A stretch of 64,000 nt of DNA from Alteromonas sp. KUL106 (GTDB taxonomy: Bacteria; Pseudomonadota; Gammaproteobacteria; Enterobacterales; Alteromonadaceae): NCBI RefSeq assembly GCF_009811415.1, contig NZ_BLIG01000032.1, forward strand, positions 62,001 through 126,000, read 5' to 3'. Under the pieces are notes generated by a model, which saw only the letters and a list, made by a program, of their open reading frames with translations, was not told where the DNA came from and made no database searches. Below, one piece after another: positions 28,368-38,739 of this stretch. A program made the position numbers and the translations under genes. Position 1 is the first letter of the stretch. Each line of letters opens with the position of its first letter.

Positions 28368-28839
28368 ATTTCCGGTTGCTCTCAACCTAGACATCATTCC
28401 TTCTTATAAATGCATAAGCAAAGCTAAATAGATATTTAATATTTTGTTACACTTCAATTTGTAAAATAAATGTTAATTATAGATTTTCATTCCTAAACTG
28501 AATTCGCTCATAGCGCACGTTTAGCGTGGCTTTCACGAATAAAGAGAATTTTTTACTCATTTTAAAAGGTATGAAAAATGCTCATCAGGGTTGAGGTTAC
28601 ATACTTAACTCATTGATAAGCCGCATAATATGAGCTTTGTGAATACTCTGATTGATTCAGATGTTTACATACCTGACAAACGGGTAGGTCGTTGCAACGC
28701 AGTTGCGTCGGTTGTCATGGATGAGCTTTTCGTATGAGGTAATGGTTATACCTGTATGTCATTTAATAACAAATAGCTTCAAAAGCACGGACAAAAACAG
28801 TGTTGAAGTTAATAAGACAGATAAAACAGGAAATAAATT
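28368..28839. promoter_or_regulatory. Long upstream region of the S8 protease gene
   Basis: About 470 bp of AT-rich sequence separate the rlmB terminator from the protease start. It contains a small GCAACgcaGTTGC hairpin near 28695 and no convincing gene; a 35-codon frame from 28630 lacks a ribosome-binding site. It probably holds a long 5' untranslated region or several promoter elements. Confidence 0.4.
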
Positions 28840-30504
28840 TTGAACTCAAAATTAAATAAGAAACACACATGTCTAACTGCAGCTGCTCTGGCTGTATCAT
28901 TTAGCCTTATGGGCAACTCTGCAATGGCAGCAGGCGAAGGCTTGGTAAAAGTTAAAGAGAAACCTCAAACTCTTAAGCAAGCACTAGGAAAGCGTCTTAC
29001 TGTCGACCGCCTTGTTACTGCGGACCAAGAACGCTACATCATTAAGTTCAAAGATGAAATGGTGAGCGAAACCTTAGAAACAAATGCAGCAAAAGGTAAG
29101 CTACAAAGCGCCAAAGCTAAAACCAAACAGCCTTTTGACATTGCGTCGGCTACATCTGAAGTGAGAAAAGCGGGTGGTGCTATTAAGAAAGAGCTGAAAA
29201 AGCACAAAATGGTCGCGGCTACTATGAGCAAGTCTGCGCTAAACAAGCTTCGCAGCAATCCTAATGTAGAAAGTATCGAGGTGGATGTGCGTCGTAAGCC
29301 AATGGCGCAAACAACACCTTATGGCTACACCATGGTACAGGCAAATCAGTTTGCACAATCAGACACTGCCGCTCGTAAGGTCTGTATCATTGATACGGGG
29401 TACAACTTAGGCCACCCAGATCTACCGGGCACTAATGATGGCGTGACAGGTCAGGCCAATAACAGTGCTGTAGGGAATTGGTACAACGATGGTAACGGCC
29501 ATGGTACTCACGTGGCAGGAACCATTGCCGCATACGATAACAACGAAGGTGTCGTTGGTGTGTATCCGGGCGTTGACATGCACATCGTTAAAATTTTTAA
29601 CGATAACGGGCAGTGGACTTATGCGTCAGACCTTATTGATGCAATCACTCAGTGTCAAAACGCAGGTTCAAACGTCGTCAACATGAGCTTGGGTGGCGGC
29701 AGTTCTTCCACCACAGAGCGCAATGCAATGCAAAGCTTCACTGATGCAGGCATGTTGCTAGTGGCTGCTGCGGGGAACGATGGTAATAGTGCGAAGTCTT
29801 ACCCAGCGTCATACGATGCAGTGATGTCAGTAGCCGCAGTAGACTCAAATGAAAACCGCGCCAGTTACAGTCAATACAATGATCAGGTAGAAATAGCAGC
29901 ACCTGGAAGCGCGGTTCAATCTACCTATCCAACCAACACGTATGCTGCACTGAGCGGTACGTCAATGGCCACTCCGCATGTGGCGGGTGGTGCAGCGTTA
30001 GTATGGAGTTACTTCCCACAGTGTACAAACAATGAAATTAGAAGTGCACTAAATGCTACCGCCAAAGATAAAGGTAGTGCAGGCCGCGATAACTTTTATG
30101 GTTATGGCCTAATGCAGCTGGCTGACACCTATAACTATCTGAATACTAACGGTTGTGCTGGCGGCGGCACAGGCGACGGTGGCGGCGCTGAACCTGGCGT
30201 AGAGCCAGTGTCAGGCCAGCTGACAAACCTGTCTGGAACGCGCAGAAACTGGGATCGTTACACATGGACCATTCCTGAAGGTGTGACGCGAATGACAATT
30301 CAAACTTCTGGTGGTTCTGGCGATGCAGACCTTTACGTGAAATTTGGCTCTCAACCAGAGACAAGTAGCTTTGATTGTCGCCCCTACCAAAATGGTAACA
30401 ACGAAGTATGCACATTCGATGCGCCAGCCTCAGGGACTTGGCACATAGGTATTCGCGCTTACTCTTCGTACAGTGGATTAACGCTTTCTTACTCTTACGA
30501 GTAA
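28840..30504 (+). CDS. Secreted subtilisin-like serine protease (S8) with pro- and PPC domains
   Basis: The start is a TTG with AGGAAA upstream; no other start would retain the signal peptide (residues 1-30, ending AMAAGEG). An inhibitor-I9 type propeptide follows (about 45-150; RYIIKFKDEM to NVESIEVD). The catalytic domain has Asp185 (IIDTGYN), His221 (GHGTHVAG) and Ser375 (GTSMATPHVAGG). A Gly-rich linker near 440 leads to a C-terminal pre-peptidase (PPC) domain (DADLYVKFGS, GTWHIGIRAYS). It is a typical extracellular protease of marine gammaproteobacteria, likely exported by the general secretory and type II systems. Confidence 0.95.
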   Translation: MNSKLNKKHTCLTAAALAVSFSLMGNSAMAAGEGLVKVKEKPQTLKQALGKRLTVDRLVTADQERYIIKFKDEMVSETLETNAAKGKLQSAKAKTKQPFDIASATSEVRKAGGAIKKELKKHKMVAATMSKSALNKLRSNPNVESIEVDVRRKPMAQTTPYGYTMVQANQFAQSDTAARKVCIIDTGYNLGHPDLPGTNDGVTGQANNSAVGNWYNDGNGHGTHVAGTIAAYDNNEGVVGVYPGVDMHIVKIFNDNGQWTYASDLIDAITQCQNAGSNVVNMSLGGGSSSTTERNAMQSFTDAGMLLVAAAGNDGNSAKSYPASYDAVMSVAAVDSNENRASYSQYNDQVEIAAPGSAVQSTYPTNTYAALSGTSMATPHVAGGAALVWSYFPQCTNNEIRSALNATAKDKGSAGRDNFYGYGLMQLADTYNYLNTNGCAGGGTGDGGGAEPGVEPVSGQLTNLSGTRRNWDRYTWTIPEGVTRMTIQTSGGSGDADLYVKFGSQPETSSFDCRPYQNGNNEVCTFDAPASGTWHIGIRAYSSYSGLTLSYSYE

Positions 30505-30563
30505 ATGTCGGCGTCTCCCTAAAAACATGGCAAAGCCTGCTTAAGCCGGCTTAGATTGACGAT

Positions 30564-30594
30564 AAACCCCTCTTTTGGAGGGGTTTATTTTTTT
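30564..30594 (+). terminator. Terminator after the S8 protease gene
   Basis: AAACCCCTC (30564-30572) and GAGGGGTTT (30578-30586) form a 9-bp perfect stem followed by ATTTTTTT. Confidence 0.9.
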
Positions 30595-30858
30595 GGCAGC
30601 CGATGGCTTCGTTTTTATTAGTTTTCACAGGTTATAACCCCTATTTTGCCTTAAAAATGTCCTATCGGTCGGCATAGATAACTCCCTTTAATAAAGAAAT
30701 GTCAGCTTTGCAAAGATAGCGTAAAGCTAAGAACTAATCGCTTCGATGGCAGCCCTATCGCTGTATTGTGCAAGTTCCCAACGCACGCTAACGGTGCCAG
30801 CTCATTTGAATTACGGCATTCATCCAACAGAAGAACAATTTTAAAGGACATTCAATTT

Positions 30859-32253
30859 ATGCAATTGACCTCTCAATCTTTGCTTTCAGGAACGTGGTTC
30901 CGCGCATTAGCAATAGGATTTGTTGCTCTCATAGGGCTTACCGCGTGCGGTGGCTCAGACAGTACGAGTTCAGATTACTCTTATGCGTATCTGCAGTTTT
31001 ACAACGCGTCGCCTAATGGTGCGAATGTAGAAATGCGTGAAGTAGATGGCGACAGCTTTGGTTCAGCGCAGTTTGGCGACACGACCTCAATGTTTTCTAT
31101 GGAGGATGGTGAGCTAGCTCTAGAATTTATACGCACCGATGCGAACGATCAGGAAGTCTACATCGACACGGTTACGGTGGATCTTAAAGAAGGGTACAAA
31201 ACCATAGTCGTAATGAGTGGAGACTTTGGCTCGCCTATATTTGCAAGCTATTCGTATGCGCGAGAGACCATGGAAGACCACTTTCGCTTGTTCGGCTTAT
31301 CAGTGGCGGTAGACGGTTCATCTTATGACTTTTATATGAGTGAGTCGGGTGACCCGTTCGAGGCTGCTAACTTTCTTGGTACGGTGACTACCTCAGATAT
31401 GCTTGAGTTTGACTACTGGGATAAAGATGACGACAGCGATTATTTTGATGAAGGCGAATACACCATTTTTCTTACTGAACCTGGCAGTGATGACGTAGTG
31501 TTTGAGTCGCAAACCCTTAATTTCGTTTATGAGACCGAATACCTAATGACCCTTCGTGATGTGAGTGGTGCGATTCAAGATGGTCTTGTTGTTGATACCT
31601 TATTGAATTCTTCAACAGTCACTGCATTAACTGATGTTGAAGCTGACTCTCAGTATCGTATTTACAATTCAACTAATCTTGAAACACCTCTACAAGTGAC
31701 GTTTGGCGGAAATACTGACGAAGAAGACGTGAGTTTTACTCTCGCAGCAGGCGAACTTTCAGAGTTTAGTGCAATCCGCTACGGTGACTATCGGGTTACG
31801 GTTACCGATCCTACCGGCTCAATAGCGGGTCTTAGCAATAAGCTTGTTACGCTTAATCAAGGTGAAAGTAAGGCTATTTTAATTTACGACACGAATGAAA
31901 AATTAGGTGCGGCGACGTTTGTTGAGAGTGGCTTGCCTCAGGCCTATGATAAAACCGTGAACTTTATCAACCTTGTGAGTGACGTTGATGATGTAGATTT
32001 TTATCTAGTACGCAACGATGAAACTATCGATACTGCTGAATACGATGTTCAAAACCTAGAATTTGCGGAGAACACCAGCGAGGTGTTGCCTTCGGACTAT
32101 TATGAAGTAATTGCTGTTTATGAAGATGGGAACGAAGAACAAGTATTATTGGATAGAACGGCGTTGTTTGGTTTTACCGAAGAAGAAAATTACATTGTTA
32201 CCGTAGAACCGGCAGACACACCGACGGGTTATGAAATAAACATTCTTTATTAA
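30859..32253 (+). CDS. DUF4397-like lipoprotein
   Basis: The ATG at 30859 has AAAGGA ten bases upstream and gives 464 residues with a lipobox (LIGLTAC, Cys30). The mature protein is acidic and beta-rich, with repeated short units such as AYLQFYNASPNGANVEM, and VNFINLVSDVDDVDFYL near the end. These resemble the repeated immunoglobulin-like units of DUF4397 proteins. It is likely surface or periplasmic. Function unknown; the neighbours are an extracellular protease and a sensor kinase. Confidence 0.7.
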   Translation: MQLTSQSLLSGTWFRALAIGFVALIGLTACGGSDSTSSDYSYAYLQFYNASPNGANVEMREVDGDSFGSAQFGDTTSMFSMEDGELALEFIRTDANDQEVYIDTVTVDLKEGYKTIVVMSGDFGSPIFASYSYARETMEDHFRLFGLSVAVDGSSYDFYMSESGDPFEAANFLGTVTTSDMLEFDYWDKDDDSDYFDEGEYTIFLTEPGSDDVVFESQTLNFVYETEYLMTLRDVSGAIQDGLVVDTLLNSSTVTALTDVEADSQYRIYNSTNLETPLQVTFGGNTDEEDVSFTLAAGELSEFSAIRYGDYRVTVTDPTGSIAGLSNKLVTLNQGESKAILIYDTNEKLGAATFVESGLPQAYDKTVNFINLVSDVDDVDFYLVRNDETIDTAEYDVQNLEFAENTSEVLPSDYYEVIAVYEDGNEEQVLLDRTALFGFTEEENYIVTVEPADTPTGYEINILY

Positions 32254-32322
32254 TAGGTTAAGTTTTTTTTAGACTAATTGATGAGGTTGAAAACTTTCAT
32301 TTACTGAAATTTCTCTTACGTT

Positions 32323-32356
32323 TAAAAGGCTGACATATGAAATGTCGGCCTTTTTT
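32323..32356 (+). terminator. Terminator after the DUF4397-like gene
   Basis: AAAAGGCTGACAT pairs with ATGTCGGCCTTTT (one wobble) and is followed by TT. It overlaps an in-frame ATG at 32342, which argues that the kinase gene really starts downstream at 32381. Confidence 0.8.
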
Positions 32357-32380
32357 ATCGTTGTCTTTACTGAGATCCTC

Positions 32381-34489
32381 ATGAGTATTATCAAAGAGCT
32401 TCAAATCATCTCTAATGACTACACGATGTCCTTAGACAATAAGCTAGAAAGCCTGTTGGCTATAGGCACAAAGTTTCTTGGGCTCGAAACGGGCATTGTG
32501 AGCAATATTCGGGGCGAACGCTATAGTGTAATGAGCGCAGTAACGGAAGATAACAGTATTTCGGTTAATAGCGTTTTCGCACTCTCAGACACCTACTGTG
32601 CAGATGTTGTCAATGCACAGTCTCATATCGCCTATCATGACATCAATTGCGAGCCAGGTGCATCACACCCTTGTTTTGCTAAATATACCCTTAAAAGCTA
32701 TCTAGCAGCCCCTATTTCTGTAGCCGGTGAGTTCTTTGGTACCGTGAACTTTTCTTCACTAACACCAAGACATGAGCCTTTTACTTCAATCGAGGTGGAC
32801 TACTTGCTGCTGCTCGCCTCTTGGATAGGTAATGAGCTTGAGCGCCAGCAGATAATGGAAAATATCAATGCACAAAAAGCCATCTTGGCAGAGCGCAATT
32901 CATTGCTAAATCAAGTGACGAACTTGGCTGGCGTGGGGACATGGGAACTCAACCTTGAAACACAGGCATTAAGTTGGTCGGGCGCACTTAAGCGTATGCT
33001 GCACATGCACGGAGAAAAAATTCTCAAACCCGAGGATGTAACCAACTTAATCACGAATGAATACCAACGCAAAGAATACCTTGAACGCTTTGCTGAAATG
33101 ATAAAAACAGGAAAGGATTTTGTCTATGAGCTAGAGGTGCGCACAGACGTGGGAGAGCCCCGTTGGCTAGAAAGCAGAGCACACCCTATTATGGAAAATG
33201 GACGCTGTACAAAAGTGATTGGTGCGACAATAGATATCACGCAAATTCACTTAGATAAGGCGGTATTACAGCATAAGTCTGAACTCGCAGAGAGTGCGTT
33301 AAAAACCCGAAGTGAGTTTCTGGAAAAAATAAGCCATGAGATACGAACCCCCATTCACGGTGTACTGGGTATGCTAGAAGCCCTAACGGGAACGACACTT
33401 AGTACCAAACAGCTACAACTTGTTTCAGTTGCAACGAAAAGTACAGATTCATTGCTAAAGATAGTTGATGACATACTGGATTTTTCAAAAATTGATTCAG
33501 GTGATATTCCTTTTGAAGAAAGCCCTACTGATTTAGCGCTAACCATTGAAGAGCAAATCCCAATGTTTACGCGCCTCGCTAAGCAAAAAGGGCTTGAATT
33601 ACACGTCAATACAGAGGCGCTTAAAGGGAAGGTATTTACAGCGGATAAGTTGCGCCTAGGGCAGATTTTTTTGAATCTTCTCAATAATGCGATCAAATTC
33701 ACCAATGAAGGTAAAGTTACTGTAGATACCAAATGCACTGGTTATGGCAAAGGCAAGTTTAAAGTAAAAATTGTGGTAACAGATACCGGAATAGGAATAA
33801 GTGAACAGCAGCAAAAAATCATATTTTCTCCCTTTATGCAGGGCGAAAACCCAGAGCAGCGACGATTTGGTGGGACTGGATTGGGTTTATCACTGGTCAA
33901 GAAAATAGCAGAGCATTATCAAGGTAGTGTTGAGGTAAGTAGCCATCTAGGGGTAGGCGCAAGGTTTACAGTGGTGCTGATGCTTGATGACGCTATGACA
34001 GGAGCTACCATTGAAAATGCCTATGCTAATAAAAACTATTATACGCCGACGCGACAAGAGCTTAGTGGGTTGAAAGCACTCATCGTAGAAGACAATGAAA
34101 TAAACCAGTTAGTGATAAAAGAGCAGCTTAAGGAAGTTGGCCTAACCAGTGATCTTGCAATCAATGGAAAGGAGGGCGTTGAAAAGGTAAAACGCGCGTT
34201 GGCGGAAAATTCGCCGTACGCGGTCATTCTAATGGACTGCCATATGCCGGTAATGGATGGTTTAGAGGCGACACACCAAATACGGAATTTGGGTGAACAC
34301 GCTCGAGCAATTCCTATTATTGCCTTAACCGCTAATGCATTAACCGGAGATAAAGAAAAATGCTTGAAATCGGGTATGAATGACTTCATATCTAAGCCTG
34401 TCGGTGTAAGTCGTTTAAAAGAATGTGTGTTTAGGAATTTGAGTAATCGGGTTCACAACAATGATTCTGCGCTAAAAGATCCTGCTTGA
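32381..34489 (+). CDS. Hybrid sensor histidine kinase (GAF-PAS-HisKA-HATPase-receiver)
   Basis: From the ATG at 32381 the protein has 702 residues. A GAF domain (about 15-150), a PAS domain with a PAC motif (about 180-300; LAGVGTWELNLET, VIGATIDIT), HisKA with His319 (ISHEIRTPIHG), HATPase (FLNLLNNAIKF, VTDTGIGIS, GGTGLGLSLVKK) and a receiver with the likely phospho-acceptor Asp619 (ILMDCHMPVMDG) are in order. It has no membrane segment, so it senses a cytoplasmic signal. There is no response regulator or HPt gene next to it. It ends 221 bp before the spc operon. Confidence 0.92.
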   Translation: MSIIKELQIISNDYTMSLDNKLESLLAIGTKFLGLETGIVSNIRGERYSVMSAVTEDNSISVNSVFALSDTYCADVVNAQSHIAYHDINCEPGASHPCFAKYTLKSYLAAPISVAGEFFGTVNFSSLTPRHEPFTSIEVDYLLLLASWIGNELERQQIMENINAQKAILAERNSLLNQVTNLAGVGTWELNLETQALSWSGALKRMLHMHGEKILKPEDVTNLITNEYQRKEYLERFAEMIKTGKDFVYELEVRTDVGEPRWLESRAHPIMENGRCTKVIGATIDITQIHLDKAVLQHKSELAESALKTRSEFLEKISHEIRTPIHGVLGMLEALTGTTLSTKQLQLVSVATKSTDSLLKIVDDILDFSKIDSGDIPFEESPTDLALTIEEQIPMFTRLAKQKGLELHVNTEALKGKVFTADKLRLGQIFLNLLNNAIKFTNEGKVTVDTKCTGYGKGKFKVKIVVTDTGIGISEQQQKIIFSPFMQGENPEQRRFGGTGLGLSLVKKIAEHYQGSVEVSSHLGVGARFTVVLMLDDAMTGATIENAYANKNYYTPTRQELSGLKALIVEDNEINQLVIKEQLKEVGLTSDLAINGKEGVEKVKRALAENSPYAVILMDCHMPVMDGLEATHQIRNLGEHARAIPIIALTANALTGDKEKCLKSGMNDFISKPVGVSRLKECVFRNLSNRVHNNDSALKDPA

Positions 34490-34511
34490 TAACCTATGAC
34501 GTGGTTATCTG

Positions 34512-34538
34512 CCCCGGCTTTTAGTCGGGGTTTTTTTA
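34512..34538 (+). terminator. Terminator between the hybrid kinase and the spc operon
   Basis: CCCCGGCTTTTAGTCGGGG is followed by TTTTTTT, 22 bp after the kinase stop. It isolates rplN from the upstream gene, so the spc operon must have its own promoter in 34540-34690. Confidence 0.88.
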
Positions 34539-34710
34539 TTGGTCGCATAGTCTAAAAATAATTCAATTTACCGCTATCACTTCCAAAAGTTTTCTGTTAT
34601 TATTTCGCGCCCTTTTTATGGGGGTATGTACATAAAAGCAACGATATCCAGTTGTTTTTTAGCAGCACTAACGACTCGGGAGAGTCTTAATTTAAGAGCG
34701 GAGCACTAAC

Positions 34711-35079
34711 ATGATCCAAATGCAAACTAACCTGGACGTTGCAGACAACAGCGGCGCTCGCAGGGTTCAGTGTATTAAGGTTCTTGGTGGCTCGCATCGC
34801 CGTTATGCAGGTATCGGTGACATCATCAAAGTTACTGTTAAGGAAGCAATTCCTCGCGGTAAAGTTAAAAAAGGTGACGTACTGAACGCAGTGGTGGTGC
34901 GTACTAGAAAAGGCGTTCGTCGTGCAGATGGTTCTACCATCCGTTTTGACGGTAACGCGGCTGTTATGCTTAATGCAAACAAGCAACCAATTGGTACGCG
35001 TATCTTTGGCCCGGTTACCCGTGAGTTGAGAAGTGAAAACTTCATGAAAATCATCTCATTGGCCCCAGAGGTACTATAA
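34711..35079 (+). CDS. rplN: 50S ribosomal protein L14
   Basis: The 122-residue protein ([27 protein letters not shown]) is L14 at full length, part of the 50S subunit near the 30S interface. GCGGAG lies upstream of the ATG. It is the first gene of the spc operon here. In most gammaproteobacteria rpsQ of the S10 operon precedes it directly; here a hybrid kinase gene and a terminator do. Confidence 0.99.
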   Translation: MIQMQTNLDVADNSGARRVQCIKVLGGSHRRYAGIGDIIKVTVKEAIPRGKVKKGDVLNAVVVRTRKGVRRADGSTIRFDGNAAVMLNANKQPIGTRIFGPVTRELRSENFMKIISLAPEVL

Positions 35080-35091
35080 GGAGTCACGATA

Positions 35092-35406
35092 ATGGCTAAT
35101 AAAATTCGTCGTGATGATGAAGTAGTCGTATTAGCGGGTAAAGACAAAGGCAAACAAGGCAAAGTCCTTAAAGTGCTTATTGCTGATAACCGTGTAATTG
35201 TAGAAGGCGTTAATCTCGTTAAGAAGCACACTAAGCCAAACCCACAATTGGGTGTAGCTGGTGGCATCGTTGAGAAAGAAGCTTCTATTCACGTTTCTAA
35301 TGTTGCGATTGTTAACCCGGCAACGGGCAAAGCAGATCGCGTTGGTTTCCGTTTCGAAGACGAAAAGAAAGTACGTTTCTTTAAGTCTAACGGCGAACTT
35401 GTTTAA
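35092..35406 (+). CDS. rplX: 50S ribosomal protein L24
   Basis: Full-length L24 (104 residues) with the KOW segment [24 protein letters not shown]24 starts 50S assembly by binding the 5' domain of 23S rRNA. GGAGTCACGATA precedes the ATG; 12 bp follow rplN. Confidence 0.99.
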   Translation: MANKIRRDDEVVVLAGKDKGKQGKVLKVLIADNRVIVEGVNLVKKHTKPNPQLGVAGGIVEKEASIHVSNVAIVNPATGKADRVGFRFEDEKKVRFFKSNGELV

Positions 35407-35423
35407 TTATATTGGAGAGTACG

Positions 35424-35963
35424 ATGGCGAAACTGCATGATTTCTATAAAGAAACAGTAGTAGCTGAACTTGCGAAGCAGTTCGGATACAAAAGCGTCAT
35501 GCAAGTCCCTCGGATTGAAAAAATCACTCTAAACATGGGTTTAGGTGAAGCAGTTGCTGACAAAAAGGTGCTTGAAAATGCTCAAGCTGACATGGCGGCT
35601 ATCGCCGGTCAGAAGCCTGTAGTCACAGTTGCAAGAAAATCAGTAGCGGGTTTTAAAATCCGTGAAGGTTATCCGATTGGCTGTAAAGTAACCCTACGCG
35701 GCGAGCGTATGTGGGAATTCCTAGAGCGTTTGATTTCAATCGCTATTCCACGTGTTCGCGATTTCCGTGGTTTGAATCCTAAATCATTCGACGGACGTGG
35801 TAACTACAGCATGGGCGTGCGTGAGCAAATCATTTTCCCTGAAATCGATTTCGATAAAGTGGATAAAGTTCGCGGTATGGATATCACTATCACTACCAGT
35901 GCGAATACAAATGAAGAAGCACGTGCTCTGCTGGACGCGTTTAACTTCCCATTCAAAAAGTAG
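35424..35963 (+). CDS. rplE: 50S ribosomal protein L5
   Basis: The start at 35424 ([10 protein letters not shown], behind GGAGAG) gives 179 residues, the same as E. coli L5; a possible start 12 bases upstream lacks a ribosome-binding site. L5 binds 5S rRNA in the central protuberance. In E. coli the S8 repressor site of the spc operon lies at the start of this gene; a similar structure was not verified here. Confidence 0.98.
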   Translation: MAKLHDFYKETVVAELAKQFGYKSVMQVPRIEKITLNMGLGEAVADKKVLENAQADMAAIAGQKPVVTVARKSVAGFKIREGYPIGCKVTLRGERMWEFLERLISIAIPRVRDFRGLNPKSFDGRGNYSMGVREQIIFPEIDFDKVDKVRGMDITITTSANTNEEARALLDAFNFPFKK

Positions 35964-35975
35964 GGGTGTAGGGTT

Positions 35976-36281
35976 ATGGCAAAAGAATCAATGAAGGCAC
36001 GCGAAGCGAAGCGTACTAAGCTAGTAGCTAAGTATGCTGAGAAGCGCGCCGCACTTAAAGCGATTATCAGCGATGTTAACGTTTCTGAAGAAGAGCGTTG
36101 GGATGCTGTTCTGAAGCTACAACAACTGCCACGTGACTCTAGTGCGTCACGTCAACGCAACCGTTGCCGTGTAACTGGTCGTCCACATGGTTACCTACGC
36201 AAATTCGGTCTTAGCCGTATCAAGCTTCGTGAAGCAGCGATGCGCGGTGAAGTCCCTGGCCTTAAGAAAGCCAGCTGGTAA
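35976..36281 (+). CDS. rpsN: 30S ribosomal protein S14
   Basis: 101 residues, the long form without zinc-binding cysteines ([38 protein letters not shown]). It binds the 3' domain of 16S rRNA. Spacing to rplE is 12 bp. Confidence 0.99.
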   Translation: MAKESMKAREAKRTKLVAKYAEKRAALKAIISDVNVSEEERWDAVLKLQQLPRDSSASRQRNRCRVTGRPHGYLRKFGLSRIKLREAAMRGEVPGLKKASW

Positions 36282-36294
36282 GGAGTAGCTGATA

Positions 36295-36687
36295 ATGAGT
36301 ATGCAAGATCCTATCGCGGATATGTTTACCCGCATCCGTAACGGCCAGATGGCACAGAAAGTTTCTGTGACTATGCCTTCTTCAAAACTTCGCGTTGCAA
36401 TCTGTGAAGTATTGAAAGCAGAAGGTTATATCACTGACTTCACTGCTTCTGGTGACGTTAAGCCTGTTTTAGAAGTTACGCTTAAGTACTTCGAAGGCAA
36501 GCAAGTAATTGACACAATTGAACGTGTAAGCCGTCCTGGTCTGCGCATCTATAAGAAAAAAGATGAGCTTCCAAAGGTTATGGGTGGTTTAGGCGTAGCT
36601 ATCGTGTCGACTTCTAAAGGTGTGATGACTGACCGTGCAGCGCGTAACGCTGGCATGGGCGGTGAGATCATCGGTTATGTAGCATAA
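36295..36687 (+). CDS. rpsH: 30S ribosomal protein S8
   Basis: 130 residues with [18 protein letters not shown] and the C-terminal [27 protein letters not shown]8 binds the central domain of 16S rRNA and in E. coli represses the spc operon at translation. Confidence 0.99.
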   Translation: MSMQDPIADMFTRIRNGQMAQKVSVTMPSSKLRVAICEVLKAEGYITDFTASGDVKPVLEVTLKYFEGKQVIDTIERVSRPGLRIYKKKDELPKVMGGLGVAIVSTSKGVMTDRAARNAGMGGEIIGYVA

Positions 36688-36700
36688 CGGAGGAGTTGAA

Positions 36701-37234
36701 ATGTCACGTATAGCAAAAGCCCCAGTAGACGTTGTATCAGGTGTAGAAGTTTCTATCTCTGGTCAAGAAGTTACTGTTAAAGGTAGTAAAGGCACTTTGA
36801 CCCGCGTTTTTAACGACGCTGTAGAAGTTGCACAGGAAGAGAACCAACTTAAAGCACTTCCACGTGAAGGCTTTGTTGACGGTTGGGCACAGGCTGGTAC
36901 TGCGCGCTCTATCCTTAACGCAATGGTTCAAGGTGTTTCACAAGGTTTCGAGAAAAAATTGCAGTTGTTAGGTGTTGGTTACCGTGCACAAGCACAAGGT
37001 AACAAACTAAACCTTACACTAGGTTTCTCTCACCCTGTAGCATACGAAATGCCTGAAGGCATTACGGTTGAAACTCCTAGCCAAACTGAAATCGTCGTCA
37101 AAGGCGCCGATAAGCAGGTGGTTGGTCAGGTTGCGGCGAACATTCGCGGTTACCGTCCACCAGAGCCTTACAAAGGCAAAGGTGTACGTTATGCTGATGA
37201 AAACGTACGTCGTAAAGAAGCTAAGAAAAAGTAG
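36701..37234 (+). CDS. rplF: 50S ribosomal protein L6
   Basis: 177 residues (E. coli 177), two L6 domains; C-terminal [20 protein letters not shown] is diagnostic. It lies near the sarcin-ricin loop. CGGAGGAG precedes the ATG. Confidence 0.99.
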   Translation: MSRIAKAPVDVVSGVEVSISGQEVTVKGSKGTLTRVFNDAVEVAQEENQLKALPREGFVDGWAQAGTARSILNAMVQGVSQGFEKKLQLLGVGYRAQAQGNKLNLTLGFSHPVAYEMPEGITVETPSQTEIVVKGADKQVVGQVAANIRGYRPPEPYKGKGVRYADENVRRKEAKKK

Positions 37235-37246
37235 GTGGGTGATACG

Positions 37247-37600
37247 ATGGATAAGAAAACAGCTCGCATTCGTCGCGCTACTCGCGCACGTGCAAAAATT
37301 CGTGAACTGGCCGCGCATCGCTTGGTAGTAAACCGTACACCTCGCCACATCTACGCTCAGTTAATCGCTCCTTGCGGTTCTGAAGTGTTGGCTGCAGCTT
37401 CAACTGTTGAGAAAGATCTTGCAAAAGGTCTTAAGTCTACAGGTAACGCTGAAGCAGCGACGGTAGTCGGTAAAGCAATCGCAGAGCGCGCACTTGAGAA
37501 AGGCATTAAAGCAGTGGCTTTCGATCGTAGTGGTTTCCAATACCACGGTCGCGTTAAAGCATTAGCTGATGCAGCTCGCGAAGCTGGTCTTCAGTTCTAG
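37247..37600 (+). CDS. rplR: 50S ribosomal protein L18
   Basis: The ATG at 37247 gives 117 residues ([20 protein letters not shown]), the same length as E. coli L18; a GTG at 37235 is a false earlier start. It binds 5S rRNA. C-terminus [23 protein letters not shown] is typical. Confidence 0.98.
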   Translation: MDKKTARIRRATRARAKIRELAAHRLVVNRTPRHIYAQLIAPCGSEVLAAASTVEKDLAKGLKSTGNAEAATVVGKAIAERALEKGIKAVAFDRSGFQYHGRVKALADAAREAGLQF

Positions 37601-37609
37601 GAGTTTATA

Positions 37610-38110
37610 ATGGCTAAACAAGACGTTCAAAATGGTGAATTTCTAGAGAAATTGATCGCTGTAAACCGCGTTTCTAAAGTGGTTAAAGGTGGTCGAATCT
37701 TTAGTTTCACTGCATTGACAGTAGTGGGTGACGGTAACGGTCGCGTTGGTTTTGGTTACGGTAAGGCACGTGAAGTACCTGCTGCAATCCAAAAAGCAAT
37801 GGAAAAGGCACGTCGCAACATGGTTGACGTAGACCTTAACGGTCACACGTTACAGCACCCGATTAAAGGTCGTCACTCTGGCTCTAAAGTTTACATGCAG
37901 CCAGCATCTGAAGGTACCGGTATTATTGCTGGTGGTGCGATGCGTGCAGTACTAGAAGTAGCTGGTGTACAAAACGTACTTTCAAAATGTTACGGCTCTA
38001 CAAACCCAATCAACGTTGTACGTGCAACAATCAACGCGCTGACAGAAATGAACAGCCCGGCGAAAGTTGCTGCGAAGCGTGGATTGTCTGTAGAAGAAAT
38101 TTTGGGGTAA
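37610..38110 (+). CDS. rpsE: 30S ribosomal protein S5
   Basis: 166 residues with the S5 N-terminal RNA-binding domain ([37 protein letters not shown]) and C-terminal domain. It acts in decoding fidelity. CTAGGAG precedes the start. Confidence 0.99.
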   Translation: MAKQDVQNGEFLEKLIAVNRVSKVVKGGRIFSFTALTVVGDGNGRVGFGYGKAREVPAAIQKAMEKARRNMVDVDLNGHTLQHPIKGRHSGSKVYMQPASEGTGIIAGGAMRAVLEVAGVQNVLSKCYGSTNPINVVRATINALTEMNSPAKVAAKRGLSVEEILG

Positions 38111-38116
38111 TCAGAC

Positions 38117-38296
38117 ATGGCAACGATTAAAGTAAAGCAAACGAAAAGTGCAATTGGCCGCTTGCCAAAGCACAAAGCTACGCTTAAAGGTTTAGGCCTT
38201 CGTAAAATCAACCATGTTCGTGAACTGGAAGATACCCCAGCCGTTCGTGGCATGATCAACCGTGTACATTACATGGTTGAGATAGTGGAGGAGTAA
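38117..38296 (+). CDS. rpmD: 50S ribosomal protein L30
   Basis: A 59-residue reading frame beginning [20 protein letters not shown] and ending MVEIVEE, the same length as E. coli L30. It sits between rpsE and rplO, its usual place. Its last codons (GAGGAG) supply the ribosome-binding site of rplO. Confidence 0.98.
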   Translation: MATIKVKQTKSAIGRLPKHKATLKGLGLRKINHVRELEDTPAVRGMINRVHYMVEIVEE

Positions 38297-38299
38297 GAC

Positions 38300-38734
38300 A
38301 TGCGTTTAAATACAATTTCTCCAGCCGAAGGTTCAAAGCCTACTGGTAAGCGTACTGGTCGTGGTATCGGCTCAGGTCTAGGTAAAACAGGTGGCGTAGG
38401 TCACAAAGGTCAAAAAAGCCGTTCAGGTGGCCGTGTTAAGCCAGGATTTGAAGGTGGTCAGATGCCATTACAGCGTCGCCTTCCTAAGTTCGGTTTCACA
38501 TCACGCAAGAGCTTTGTTACTGATCAAGTAACTCTTGCTGAAATCGCGAAGGTTGATGGTGATACTGCGTCTCTTGAAACTTTGAAAGCAGCTGGACTTG
38601 TTAAGAAAGAAATCCAGTTCGTTAAAGTTGTAAAGAGCGGTGAAGTTTCACGCGCTGTTACAGTAAGCGGGTTAAAGGTTACTAAAGGCGCTAAAGAAGC
38701 GATTGAAGCTGCTGGCGGTAAAGTAGAGGAATAA
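38300..38734 (+). CDS. rplO: 50S ribosomal protein L15
   Basis: 144 residues with the glycine/arginine-rich N-terminus ([26 protein letters not shown] split by basic patches) and QRRLPKFGF. It starts three bases after rpmD. Confidence 0.99.
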   Translation: MRLNTISPAEGSKPTGKRTGRGIGSGLGKTGGVGHKGQKSRSGGRVKPGFEGGQMPLQRRLPKFGFTSRKSFVTDQVTLAEIAKVDGDTASLETLKAAGLVKKEIQFVKVVKSGEVSRAVTVSGLKVTKGAKEAIEAAGGKVEE

Positions 38735-38739
38735 GCTAG

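Noticed and set aside
28630..28737. 35-codon frame upstream of the S8 protease
   Set aside because: No ribosome-binding site and no similarity; more likely part of a leader region.
34575..34603. Possible spc promoter with TATTAT at 34598
   Set aside because: No acceptable -35 element at 16-18 bp spacing, so it is not listed as a feature.
37235..37246. Earlier GTG start for rplR
   Set aside because: The ATG at 37247 gives exactly the E. coli length and N-terminus.
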